From Loripinus fragilis (taxonomy: Eukaryota > Mollusca > Bivalvia > Lucinida > Lucinidae): a stretch of DNA of 64,000 bases. The notes under the pieces are model-generated. The model did not search any database, was not told where the DNA came from, and saw only the letters and a list, made by a program, of their open reading frames with translations. Shown piece after piece: positions 23,144 to 33,439 of the stretch. The stretch's first letter is position 1. Each line of letters begins with the position of its first letter. The translations under genes and the position numbers were made by a program. The DNA lies in the NCBI GenBank assembly GCA_964019695.1, contig OZ026524.1:62689066-62753065 (forward strand), in the 5' to 3' direction.

Positions 23144-24722
23144 TGTAGCGTCCCTGGTCTAATCACAACAATCCATACGGACGAATATCGGAGCCTCTGG
23201 TATAACTATATATGTGTTCATACACGGGGGGTAACCTCTGTGATATGTGGGGGGTAAATGATACGTAAGAATATGGCTATTTCACACGTTTATATAGTAT
23301 AACCTAACAGCTTGGAATGGTGTATTATGTACAAATGGATGAGGATGACTACAGACTAAAATATGATGATTGAATGAGTGAGGATAGCTTAATACATCAA
23401 TTATGTATGCACCGATTGCACCCCGTGATACAGCAATAAGGGGTTTGGTGAAATCACATATGCACTTAAAGGGCCAATATATATCCTCAACACAGGAGGA
23501 GCCTTACAATCTACTAATGGCTATCACCATGCTATGCACTGTGTATAGCCGTATGAAAAGGGGAGATGTGGGACCTTGTTTGTGTCTTGCTTTTATAAAC
23601 CTGGTACCTCTATAGGGGCTTGTTCAGGATTCGAAGTGCTTTCTAAATCGTGTGACCAACAATACACACATATAATGCTGTTTAGAGTGCTCTTGACCCA
23701 CCGTGTGGCGAATACCCTGGGAACGGACTTAGGGCTGTTACCGAGGTAGTGGGAGTTCTATCCTCGTACCGGCCGGCCAGTTTACCACAGACACAGTAAA
23801 ACTAAAATATAATTCCTCAATCCCACTCAGGGATTAGGCCTAAATATAAATGGTTAATTTACTTCACCGCCTAAAATATCAAAGTGAAGCACCTCGCCAC
23901 TGAGGTTTTCAATTCAACCATGCGCCCTCACCATAGTCAAAAAACACCTATGGAGACTCACCGGGCCACACCCTCACCATAGTCAAAAAACACCTATGGA
24001 GACTCACCGGGTCAACGTATAAAATGATAAGGTCAAGCGCACTGTAAACACTTACAAGCAAAGCACAACTTAAATATTCAATGCAACTTCGAATCCCAAA
24101 CCCTCTAAAACAACCAGGCTACTCACTGTATAAACTTCAGGATACAGGTGCTAAATCTTAACTGGATCTAATACTAGACTAGGCCTAATACAGAGCGCCC
24201 TCCGATAGGAAGATGTCTGCAAGATCTCAAACCACGAATTCCAGAGTTCCGGGTGGACGCAGCCGTTTTATACTGGGCAGTCTCCCAGTGGTCGTAGGGT
24301 GGTCGTAACTGACCGGAATTTCAGCCAATCACTGGGATGGGTCGTAAAATGGGAGATGCTGATTGGCCTCAGCTTCACGCGCTAGCCATAGCTAGTGCGC
24401 AAGTGCTGGCCGTAACTGGCCGCTGAATCCGCCAATGACAAATCTTGTCATGCGCAATGGATATGATTGATAAAATAAAATGGCTGCCTCCATGTCGGTG
24501 GGAAATTCAAGTGTGAATAAACTGTTTTCTTAGTTTACATGGATGTGATTGGGACTTGAAATGTGTTATGCCTGTAGGCACGAATTCTGTGACATGGGGA
24601 TACTCTGGGCTTTGTGGGAATGCTGTCATATAGTTTCCGAGAGAGAAATGGACAGGTAATTTAGTTGTTGATAGATCAATTGTTTACTTTCATAATGCCG
24701 GAAGGCTGGCAGGGATGTTTCA
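23144..24722 (-). repeat. Element A 3' LTR (left copy)
   Basis: 1579 bp, begins TGTAGCGTCCC on the plus strand and ends GGGATGTTTCA. It contains a tandem duplication with 46 bp period (23925-24011). Short open frames inside, such as 23403-23615, recur identically in the other LTR and are not genes. Confidence 0.9.
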
Positions 24723-24736
24723 CTGCCCCCTCGGTT
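24723..24736 (-). promoter_or_regulatory. Element A polypurine tract
   Basis: Directly next to the 3' LTR the minus strand reads CCGAGGGGGCAG and then the LTR's TGAAAC. A purine tract here is where plus-strand DNA synthesis primes in LTR retrotransposons. Confidence 0.7.
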
Positions 24737-25638
24737 CGAAAAGTTCGTCCCGAACTTACATTGAACATTTTAAAAAAAACATCCGCAGTCCATTTCTCTT
24801 TTGGAGATCAAATGACATCTAAGCATCTCTAACAAAATTAACATTTGTTAAGAACTAATTTCCAGAGACAATTCCCAATCTGGGGACTTTGTCTAGCAAA
24901 TCATAAGTACTCATTCTAGTGTACTAATATTGAAGCAAATGTTGACAGACAATGCATATGATAAAAGGATCTTTGATGAAATGATGTGTATAATTTGGGG
25001 ACTATCATGTGACTCTGTTTCTTTTTCAGAGAGAAATTCACATCTGCATCACTGTGCTCTCTATCTGAATATAGCAGAGGGAAACAAATGAACAACGTCT
25101 CGAGGACCATATGAAGAAGAGTCCAGAATTTGTCTCTTACCACCCATTCAAAGGCATCACAGCAATCTAGTTGTAGATGAAAGGCACATACTACCACATA
25201 GGATTCTGGGAAGACACATGGGCCCTACATTAAAATTACTCAGAGACATCTTCAGAACTCCAAATGGGGAACAACTGAGTGAATCATGACACTCAATTCT
25301 TGCAACAACTAACCAATTTTTTTTTCTATTGGTTGACAGCCATTATCACAAATTTACCCAGATACCAGGTGGCATGTGCGGTGGCACATACCTCATGGTA
25401 TCTAAGAAATTCTAACTTATCACAGGTAAATTAATAAATAAATAAATTAATATATCTCTTTATAGTTATATCATATATACACAGCTGCCAACCAATTTTA
25501 TTTTCTAATTATTTTCTTTTTAAAGATCTCTTTTTTTTTTAACATGACAAATAAATATACATAAAATCAACATGGGGAAGGAGAGAGGGGCAGAAGAAAA
25601 GGACCCTTAATTTGACCTAACTTGGTCGAGAAAAAAAA
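24737..25638. other. Element A interior, no ORF recognised
   Basis: AT-rich region between the polypurine tract and the acidic ORF. A minus frame at 24916-25197 (93 codons) has no recognisable domain. Probably 3' untranslated sequence of the element. Confidence 0.4.
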
Positions 25639-26262
25639 TTATTGCAGGGGTTGGGGCTGCTCTATCCAGTAGGTTCTCAGCGTATAAACCTGTCCATCAG
25701 GTAAGCGCAGGCTTTCCTCTTTCTGAATGGCAAACAGGTTCATAGGCTGAAACCTCACCGAATAGGCGTCCGAGGCCCATCCTCTCATGGCGCGCTCCCT
25801 GGCCTCATTAATGAGGCGAGCATTGGGGGACAGATCGTCAATGCTCGGCGCACCAAAAAAGAAGTACCTTGGGTCAGCAGGACCCGTTGAAGAGAGGGGG
25901 AGGGCCACAAAGTCAGGGGTCTCGTTGACCTCAATCTCTGCGGCCTCAGTAGCCTGGGCCAAAAGGTCCGGGGCATTGTCGGCTACTGGGGGGGAAGCAA
26001 GAGGGTGGTCAGGGTGACCTAACTCGGTCGCCAGGGCCGGACTTGGGGCACGGACCTGCTCTTGACCATCACTGGTCTCTGGGGCTGACGGCTCATGGTC
26101 CGACAGAATGGAGTCTATCGCCGCAGATAGCTCCTCCTGGCGGACAGGCGAGGTCATATGGACCTCTTCCGGGCCACTGACCTCAACAGAGGTCATCCCT
26201 CCCTCGGAACCTTCAGGATTGTCAACCAAATCCTGAAGGGTGGGCTGAGCTTCAGAGAATAC
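25639..26262 (-). CDS. Element A acidic/proline-rich ORF, unidentified
   Basis: The frame is open from just after a TGA at about 26264 down to a stop at 25639, about 207 codons, without an early ATG. It therefore probably joins upstream coding sequence by splicing or frameshift. The N-terminal two thirds is rich in Glu, Pro, Ala, Ser (for example VSGPEEVHMTSPVRQEEL); the C-terminal 80 residues look folded (ARLINEARERAMRGW, SVRFQPMNLFAIQKEE, then LPDGQVYTLRTYWIEQ). I recognise no family. GC content is clearly above that of the surrounding DNA, which together with length argues for real coding sequence. It follows the zinc-finger ORF in a -1-shifted frame with overlap, and a pyrimidine-rich CCCACCCTTCAG precedes its natural-looking start region. 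It may be a captured host segment. Confidence 0.55.
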   Translation of the reverse strand, partial: VFSEAQPTLQDLVDNPEGSEGGMTSVEVSGPEEVHMTSPVRQEELSAAIDSILSDHEPSAPETSDGQEQVRAPSPALATELGHPDHPLASPPVADNAPDLLAQATEAAEIEVNETPDFVALPLSSTGPADPRYFFFGAPSIDDLSPNARLINEARERAMRGWASDAYSVRFQPMNLFAIQKEESLRLPDGQVYTLRTYWIEQPQPLQ

Positions 26263-26645
26263 ACAAAGTCAGGGAACAAAGCAATAAGGGGTCGTTCATC
26301 CCTACAGGGGGTTGAACTTTGGGAAGGGGCTGGGTCAAGTGGAGGGGTCACAGGCCGCATTGCACAAATTGTATTACTGCTAACTTCGGTAGCTGGTGCC
26401 ATCGCTGGTGTCGGGAAGTTATGTTTGGCTCGAAGATGAAGTTCCATCCTCTTCCTCCTTTTCTTTGCAACCTTAAATCCACAAAAGTCACACACAACTG
26501 ACTTGATATGAACTGAGTTAATGTGATCTTTTAAGTACCTCTGCTTCGCAAATCTCCTGTGGCATTGAGCACATGTGTACTCTCTTAGCTTCTGTGTTCG
26601 AAATGGTATGGATTGGAGTTCTAGCAATGATGGTATATGGCTCAT
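26193..26645 (-). CDS. Element A two-finger C2H2 zinc-finger ORF
   Basis: 150 codons from an ATG (26645) that directly follows an acceptor-like TTTCAG. Finger 1 is CAQCHRRF...H-x4-H (residues 25-46, CX2CX12HX4H); finger 2 is CDFCGF...H-x4-H (residues 52-75, with 14 residues between the second Cys and first His, longer than the usual 12). A basic KKRRKR stretch lies inside finger 2. Such fingers usually bind nucleic acid. After residue ~80 the frame is Pro/Ser-rich, and its last ~15 residues look less natural than the alternative frame of the next ORF, suggesting an intron or a frameshift joins the two. Typical Gypsy elements have no such gene here; the position between gag and the 3' LTR is where pol should be. 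Capture from a host gene is inference. Confidence 0.65.
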   Translation of the reverse strand: MSHIPSLLELQSIPFRTQKLREYTCAQCHRRFAKQRYLKDHINSVHIKSVVCDFCGFKVAKKRRKRMELHLRAKHNFPTPAMAPATEVSSNTICAMRPVTPPLDPAPSQSSTPCRDERPLIALFPDFVYSLKLSPPFRIWLTILKVPREG

Positions 26646-26699
26646 GACCTGAAATGCTACGTTTCCATTCGTCGGATAGGGGTTTCCACTAGTACAATA

Positions 26700-28054
26700 A
26701 TGTTAACAGGTCACATGGTATAATGGTTAGATGGTACCATTGAGTTCCGTAGGAAATATATTTAAGAGACGTCTTCCGAAGATGTTGTCTATAGTTAAAC
26801 TGTGAAACGTTAACGAGAGAACTGGGTTTCACAGGCCACACCAAGGATAGCAAGGTAATATCGACATTTGTTCTATAGCTTTTATGTCTCTTGGTACATG
26901 TTGACATGTTGACACGTCAGACTGCAACATCATCACCGATTTACATGAGTTCTAATGTTAGGACAACTAAGGACCTTCGACTTGATGAGATAGAGTGTTC
27001 CTGGAACAATTATATGGATAGACTCGACCAAAAGACTGAAACTCAGACTTTAGTTCACTTCATATGCTAGCAAAGAGTGTCCATACTCTTTCGGGTAGGT
27101 TAATTGTGCACAAATCAGTGTGGCTACTGTGGAAATAAAAGTATTTTATGTATGTGTTGTTTACTTTAGGTTTAGGATGGAGAAACCACGGAGGAAGAGA
27201 GTTTCATGTCCATTTTGGGTTTTCCATAGACACGGAATCCAAAGGGGGTGGGGATACGTCTAGTCGCTGACTGGATCTTCGGTTTTCACTGTACGCGATC
27301 GTTAATTGTTAGTTATAGTTCCAATGCACTGTCACTATATATTCCAGTTCAAACTTCCGATTAGACAAACCAGGTAGTGGGGAAAAAATGTTAAAATCAT
27401 GACTGATCAAGAGCTGGCCACCAGGCTTGTGAGGTGTCCAGTCCAAGGCCAATCCACTCCTAAGAGGGTTCATGAACAGGTGGCTGTCAGTCACTGACAC
27501 CACAATGAGCTGCCAATACAAAACAATGCATTTTTTTTTAGGTCTAAATGTTAAATGATCTAGAACTGGGCACCAGTTTTTCATGGTACCCAACTCAAGG
27601 CCATCTCATTTCTATATCAATATATCATTAACAGGCAGCTGTCAGTCACTGACATTCTACATTCAATTTTTTTTTTTTTTTTTTTTACACCCTTACACTG
27701 GCTAATTATTAATGTTTGCGGCACCATCTACGTTTATTATACTATGCTGCTTGAGTAAAACCCAACACATGGGTAACGGGAACATCAAACTCAAACAGGC
27801 AACTGTAAACATGAATGTAAGTATAAATGGTGAAATGAGGACACTTCCTCGAATAATATTACTTTTTCAGTACACAGTACTGAATTTAAACTAGTAGGGA
27901 CACATTTCCCCGTCATTCATGTTAACATTCTATAATAACTAAGAACAATAGAACAAGAACACTTTATAACTACAATTTTCTGAAAATGGCTTCTCTATGT
28001 AAAAAAAATTGTCTACTTCTTGAACCATGAGCTCATGTTTCCGTTATACGGCTA
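26700..28054. other. Element A interior without recognised coding sequence
   Basis: 1.35 kb where pol would be expected to begin. Minus frames at 26689-26907 and 27309-27593 show no protease, RT or integrase motif. A diverged duplication is visible: the phrase GGTGGCTGTCAGTCACTGAC near 27479 recurs as GGCAGCTGTCAGTCACTGAC near 27634, each after CAAGGCCA. Poly-T at about 27668-27687. Confidence 0.45.
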
Positions 28055-29533
28055 TTAACGTGGACCACTTTCGGTGCTTTGATTGTTCGTGCGTCTGTCC
28101 GTACGGTTATTATGAAAACTGTTACGTGAACCACAACGATTCTGGTAGTAGTTATTATTGCTGTTACGTCGGTGTGTGTCCGGAGTAGCCTTAAACGGGC
28201 ATGACCTTATCATATGGTCCGTCTGTCCGCACCCATAGCACGCTCTTTTTTTATTTGGGTAGGGTTTGCCTCGATCGGGCTGCCCATTTGAAGCAGTTCT
28301 TAATTCCCTTATAACATTTTTAATTTCCTCAGTCTCGCTTCGCGATATCGTACTATGTGTATCTTCCTCATATTGCATCCTAATGACTGCTTTATTCGAT
28401 GAAAGTCGCTTACGCCTACCCTGAGTAAATGCCTCATATTTCAAGGCTAGCCTAACGGCATCGTCTATCGTCGCGGGTTCTTTTTGATATATGAAAAGTT
28501 CCATTTCCGCATCGTTTAGGGCCTCAATGAAACTATCCTTTGACAAAGTATCCCTTAAATCCATGAAGGCGGAAGGGTAAGCAATTCTAGTCAGGCGCTT
28601 TATATCCTGTGCTAGTTCTGGCAATCCCTCGTCCCGCTTCCGTATTCTCTGTTTAAGTTGGGCTTTGTAAATTTCGCATTGATTCTGCGGTTCAAAGCGC
28701 TCGGTAAGGGTATTCACGAGCCTGTCGTAATTTTGTCTAATTTCTGGGGTGAGGTCACTCAAGAGGGCTTGAGCGCTACCTCTTAGACTACAGGCAAGTC
28801 TAATCGCTCTCGTATGCTGATTCCAGCCGTTTTCTTGGGCAGCGAGCTCGAATTGAACTAAATAGTCCTTCCAACTCGATTTACCATCATATACCGCTAC
28901 CTTAATGGACGGTTCATTCGATCGATATCGATGATTAGTATTGACAGGTGCAGGACTAGTTGAGGAAAAGTTGGGGAAATTATTTGCACCATACCGATGC
29001 GGGGATATCGACCTATCCATACCAGTATATCGATCACTTTCGTCGCTGCTTCCTCTTATAATCTGCGTTCGTGATTGCAAATTAGATGGCACACTAGTGC
29101 TACGTATCGGTGGGGTACCGTACGAGGTATTTGAGAGCTCTGGGATCACGTTTTGATTCTCTAATTGGGTCGAAATTACAGACAAAGATGCCTGCATCGC
29201 CGCGATCTGCGCCCTAACATTATTTGATTCATCATTTTCACCCAGTAACGTTGGGTTAGGCATAAAATTAACTCGAGGACCATGAGCTGGTAAGCCTATA
29301 CATGTATGCGCATAACGATTATTATCGCGAAACTGAACCTCACCGCTAGGAGTAGCAAAGCTAAAGGACCGCTCAGGAACGAAGGATGGGGAACTGGGTC
29401 TGAGATCAGGGGCTGTTTGGGGGTAACATCCTTCGCTCGCTGAGACATTCCCTCTTTCTCCATCATTGCTCTCCATTTCCGCAGCTGAGGGTGAACCAAC
29501 GTGATTTATACCTGGTTCTTCACCAGAAGCCAT
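28055..29533 (-). CDS. gag: Element A Gag polyprotein (Ty3/Gypsy type)
   Basis: An intact 492-codon frame; I choose the ATG at 29533 (MASGEEPG) because the longer frame begins at TTG. Residues ~1-200 are Ser/Pro/Asn-rich. A retrotransposon capsid region follows at about 205-370 (YDGKSSWKDYLVQFE, LRGSAQALLSDL, YDRLVNTLTERFEPQ, AQDIKRLTRIAYPSAF). A CCHC zinc knuckle CYGCGQTDHMIRSC (CX2CX4HX4C) lies near residue 432, then a basic Asn/Arg-rich tail. The protein should form the particle and package RNA. It begins about 200 bp inside the 5' LTR and ends in a TAA with no pol frame following. Intactness agrees with the near-identical LTRs. The ordering LTR-PBS-gag is standard. Confidence 0.9.
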   Translation of the reverse strand: MASGEEPGINHVGSPSAAEMESNDGERGNVSASEGCYPQTAPDLRPSSPSFVPERSFSFATPSGEVQFRDNNRYAHTCIGLPAHGPRVNFMPNPTLLGENDESNNVRAQIAAMQASLSVISTQLENQNVIPELSNTSYGTPPIRSTSVPSNLQSRTQIIRGSSDESDRYTGMDRSISPHRYGANNFPNFSSTSPAPVNTNHRYRSNEPSIKVAVYDGKSSWKDYLVQFELAAQENGWNQHTRAIRLACSLRGSAQALLSDLTPEIRQNYDRLVNTLTERFEPQNQCEIYKAQLKQRIRKRDEGLPELAQDIKRLTRIAYPSAFMDLRDTLSKDSFIEALNDAEMELFIYQKEPATIDDAVRLALKYEAFTQGRRKRLSSNKAVIRMQYEEDTHSTISRSETEEIKNVIRELRTASNGQPDRGKPYPNKKRACYGCGQTDHMIRSCPFKATPDTHRRNSNNNYYQNRCGSRNSFHNNRTDRRTNNQSTESGPR

Positions 29534-29733
29534 TTTCAAAATATAACTCTAAGTAACAAGATAAAATGACAATATATATGCTGTTGTATTTATAAGTAAA
29601 GAGGCAATATATCCGATGGAAATATGTGTTATGACAGAGTACGCTTAAGGCTGTTATTCAGGTCTCCATTAGACGTCTCCAATGAAAAAGTGAATAACAA
29701 ACAACTGGTTAATTTGATTTTTCAATCAATTAA

Positions 29734-29752
29734 TCCCACACCGCTGCCACCA
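29734..29752 (-). promoter_or_regulatory. Element A primer-binding site, tRNA-Leu type
   Basis: Six bases from the 5' LTR the minus strand reads TGGTGGCAGCGGTGTGGGA. Its complement TCCCACACCGCTGCCACCA looks like the 3' end of animal tRNA-Leu (..CCCACCGCTGCCACCA) apart from a two-base difference. The match is from memory. Confidence 0.75.
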
Positions 29753-29758
29753 AAATTT

Positions 29759-31365
29759 TGTAGCGTCCCTGGTCTAATCACAACAATCCATACGGACGAA
29801 TATCGGAGCCTCTGGTATAACTATATATGTGTTCATACACGGGGGGTAACCTCTGTGATATGTGGGGGGTAAATGATACGTAAGAATATGGCTATTTCAC
29901 ACGTTTATATAGTATAACCTAACAGCTTGGAATGGTGTATTATGTACAAATGGATGAGGATGACTACAGACTAAATTATGATGATTGAATGAGTGAGGAT
30001 AGCTTAATACATCAATTATGTATGCACCGATTGCACCCCGTGACACAGCAATAAGGGGTTTGGTGAAATCACATATGCACTTAAAGGGCCAATATATATC
30101 CTCAACACAGGAGGAGCCTTACAATCTACTAATGGCTATCACCATGCTATGCACTGTGTATAGCCGTATGAAAAGGGGAGATGTGGGACCTTGTTTGTGT
30201 CTTGCTTTTATAAACCTGGTACCTCTATAGGGGCTTGTTCAGGATTCGAAGTGCTTTCTAAATCGTGTGACCAACAATACACACATATAATGCTGTTTAG
30301 AGTGCTCTTGACCCACCGTGTGGCGAATACCCTGGGAACGGATTTAGGGCTGTTACCGAGGTAGTGGGAGTTCTATCCTCGTACCGGCCGGCCATTTTAC
30401 CACAGACACGGTAAAACTAAAATATAATTCCTCAATCCCACTCAGGGATTAGGCCTAAATATAAATGGTTAATTTACTTCACCGCCTAAAATATCAAAGT
30501 GAAGCACCTCGCCACTGAGGTTTTCAATTCAACCATGCGCCCTCACCATAGTCAAAAAACACCTATGGAGACTCACCGGGCCACACCCTCACCATAGTCA
30601 AAAAACACCTATGGAGACTCACCGGGTCAACGTATAAAATGATAAGGTCAAGCGCACTGTAAACACTTACAAGCAAAGCACAACTTAAATATTCAATGCA
30701 ACTTCGAATCCCAAACCCTCTAAAACAACCAGGCTACTCACTGTATATATCAGATGATATACGCTATTGATCAATTCAACGTATAATTCAGGATACAGAT
30801 GCTAAATCTATCTTAACTAACACAAGATTGATACAGAGCGCCCTCCGATAGGAAGATGTCTGCAAGATCTCAAACCACGAATTCCAGAGTTCCGGGTGGA
30901 CGCAGCCGTTTTATACTGGGCAGTCTCCCAGTGGTCGTAGGGTGGTCGTAACTGACCGGAATTTCAGCCAATCACAGGGATGGGTCGTAAAATGGGAGAT
31001 GCTGATTGGCCTCAGCTTCACGCGCTAGCCATAGCTAGTGCGCAAGTGCTGCCCGTAACTGGCCGCTGAATCCGCCAATGACAAATCTTGTCATGCGCAA
31101 TGGATATGATTGATAAAATAAAATGGCTGCCTCCATGTCGGTGGGAAATTCAAGTGTGAATAAACTGTTTTCTTAGTTTACATGGATGTGATTGGGACTT
31201 GAAATGTGTTATGCCTGTAGGCACGAATTCTGTGACATGGGGATACTCTGGGCTTTGTGGGAATGCTGTCATATAGTTTCCGAGAGAGAAATGGACAGGT
31301 AATTTAGTTGTTGATAGATCAATTGTTTACTTTCATAATGCCGGAAGGCTGGCAGGGATGTTTCA
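29759..31365 (-). repeat. Element A 5' LTR (right copy)
   Basis: 1607 bp, near-identical to 23144-24722. The main difference is an indel/substitution block near 30744-30830. Same 46 bp internal duplication. Confidence 0.9.
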
Positions 31366-31477
31366 CAACAATTCTCATCTATCTTTAAATCCACAATAGA
31401 GAGTCCTCATTATTTAACTTCTGGGTTTGCATATAATATGCTACAGCCTAAACAGGGGTTTTATAACCGTAATACGT

Positions 31478-31492
31478 TGGTGGCGAAAGTCC
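31478..31492 (+). promoter_or_regulatory. Possible element B primer-binding site
   Basis: TGGTGGCGAAAGTCC begins with the TGG expected of a tRNA-CCA complement and lies 32 bases before the first ATG of the repeat ORF. No flanking LTR end could be defined, so this is only suggestive. Confidence 0.25.
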
Positions 31493-31523
31493 AGTTGTGT
31501 TCCAAGGCTCCGTAAGTTCTGCA

Positions 31524-33099
31524 ATGAACAACGTTTTATCGCAGCCTGCAAGTGGCTACGCATCAAAGTATGTTGTTTCACAGCAGTCAAACTACGTTAC
31601 GCAGCAGCCGTTGAATAACATGTCATCTCAGTCAAATGTTATACCGCAACAAATGAACAACGTTACATCGCAGCCTACAAACAGCTTTGCATCAGATTAC
31701 GTTGATTCACAGCAGTCGAACTACGTTACACAACAACAGTTGCACAACTTTGCGCAGCTTTCAAGCGTGCCGCAACAATCACACTATGTTGCACCACAGT
31801 CTTCCAATAACGTGGGAGTTTCACAACATACCAGCTATGTAGCACCACAAAATGCAAACTACGCTACACAGCGACAGTCACACTATGTTGCAACACAATT
31901 TTCAAATGATATTGCTACAAAACCGCCGAGCCATGTTAAAGTACAACCTTCACATTATGTGACAGAACAGCCTACCGACTATGCTCCAACGCAAATAGCA
32001 TACCAGGTTGCGCCAGAGCCTTCACGCTACAATACACCGCAAGTTTCAAGCTACTTTGAAGCACAACATGGAATTAACAGTGCTGCACAACTAACAAACG
32101 TTACCTCACAACCTTCGGACAATAATGCATTGCAACATAAGAGCAGCATTGCACGACAGTTACCAAACTCAAGTAACATCAACGTTGTGACACAACCAAT
32201 GCGCAACATTGATCAGCACAGTACTAATAACGTTACATTACACGCTGTTAGCAATATGACAGTGCATTGAGCAATCAACACTAAACCGCAGCCCATATAT
32301 GCTGTACCACAGCATAGCTAATTACAGCAGGCAAATAGTGTTGTACCTCAACATATGAACGTTGTTCCACAACGTAACAACGAACCACAACAGGCAAATA
32401 CCATTGTACCTCAGCCTATGAATGTCGGGCCACAATTAACCAATGCAGTATTGTACCCTGCAAATGACGTGGTTCCGCAACGTAACCACGTACCACAGCA
32501 GGCAAATAGCTTTTTACCACAGCATATGAACGTTGTTCCGCAAAGTAACAACGTGCCACAACAGGCAAAAAGCATTGTACCACCTCAACCAATGAATGTC
32601 GTGCCACAATCGACCAATGTCATATCCTGCACGTAGCATTGTACCTCAACATATGAACGTTGTACCGCAACATAACAATGTATTACAGCAGGCAAATAGC
32701 ATTGTACCGCAACATAACATATTACAACAGGCAAATAACGTTGCTCCGCAACGTAACAACGTACAACAGCAGGTAAATTCTGTTGTACCTCAGTATATAA
32801 ATGTTGCACCACAATCAACCAATACCGTATCATACCCTACAAATAACGTTGTTCCGCCACGTAACAACGTACCACAACAGGCAAGAAACGTTGTACCTCA
32901 GCATATAAATGAGCCACAATCGACCAGTGTCGTATCGTACCCTGCAAATAACATTCTACCTCCTCATATGAATGTTGTATCGCAAGCTATACACGTTGAT
33001 TCACGACATGCAACCAATGCTGTACCGCAGCAGGCTAATAACGTAGTGCCACAACCTATCAAAGTTGTATCACAGCCTGTATCTAACGTTGTTACGTAA
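31524..33099 (+). pseudogene. Element B N-terminal Q/N/V/P repeat region
   Basis: Three successive frames (31524-32270, 32355-32636, 32596-33099) encode degenerate tandem units of roughly 11 residues, of the type SNYVTQQ.. in the first part and NNVVPQ..NNVPQQANSIVPQ in the second. I take ATG 31524 (MNNVLSQPAS) because the longer frame starts at GTG. A stop at 32268-32270 and a frame change near 32600 break the frame. The composition is prion-like: Gln, Asn and Ser with hydrophobic Val/Tyr. No standard Gag domain is known to me with this repeat; it precedes a recognisable capsid region and may be an N-terminal extension of Gag or a separate ORF. Confidence 0.6.
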
Positions 33100-33439
33100 C
33101 CTGCACCCAACGTCGCACCACCATTTACAGTTGCAGGACCATTAGCATACTCAGTGCAAGGGTCAATGAGAAGTAACATAATAAATGACAGAAATTCAGG
33201 AACTGTACCAAATGATAGATATTATAGCATGCCGCAAGGTCCCATCAATACCCCTGGGGAAAAGTTTAAACAATGCTAATAGTATGGGCAGTAACTTATT
33301 ACAATTACAGGGTCCTGGTGTTCCATACAATGTACCCCAACAAAATCAACTGGATAAGGCCCCTCAAATTTTGAGTGAGGCATCCGAGGGAAATGATAAA
33401 ATAGGAAGCATTGGGATAACAGGAAATCCGTCACAATAC

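Larger units (their letters stand above)
23144..31365 (-). mobile_element. Element A: full-length LTR retrotransposon without pol
   Basis: Two direct repeats of about 1.6 kb (23144-24722 and 29759-31365), both starting TG and ending CA, differ by about ten substitutions plus one indel block, so the insertion is young. CAAC follows the right LTR (31366-31369) and precedes the left one (23140-23143), a 4 bp target duplication, or 5 bp (ACAAC) if one shared A is counted. On the minus strand the order is LTR, primer site, gag, a non-coding stretch, a C2H2 ORF, an acidic ORF, polypurine tract, LTR. The gag zinc knuckle and capsid region point to Ty3/Gypsy. No protease, RT, RNase H or integrase could be found in the 5 kb interior, so the element is probably non-autonomous and mobilised in trans. 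Confidence 0.9.

Noticed and set aside
23403..23615. 70-codon plus-strand frame repeated at 30018-30230
   Set aside because: Both copies lie inside the two LTRs of element A, antisense to the element; identical because the LTRs are identical, no domain.
32416..33179. Minus-strand frames rich in Val/Leu/Cys/Thr across the Q/N repeat
   Set aside because: Antisense reading of the repeat that codes the Q/N/V/P region on the plus strand.
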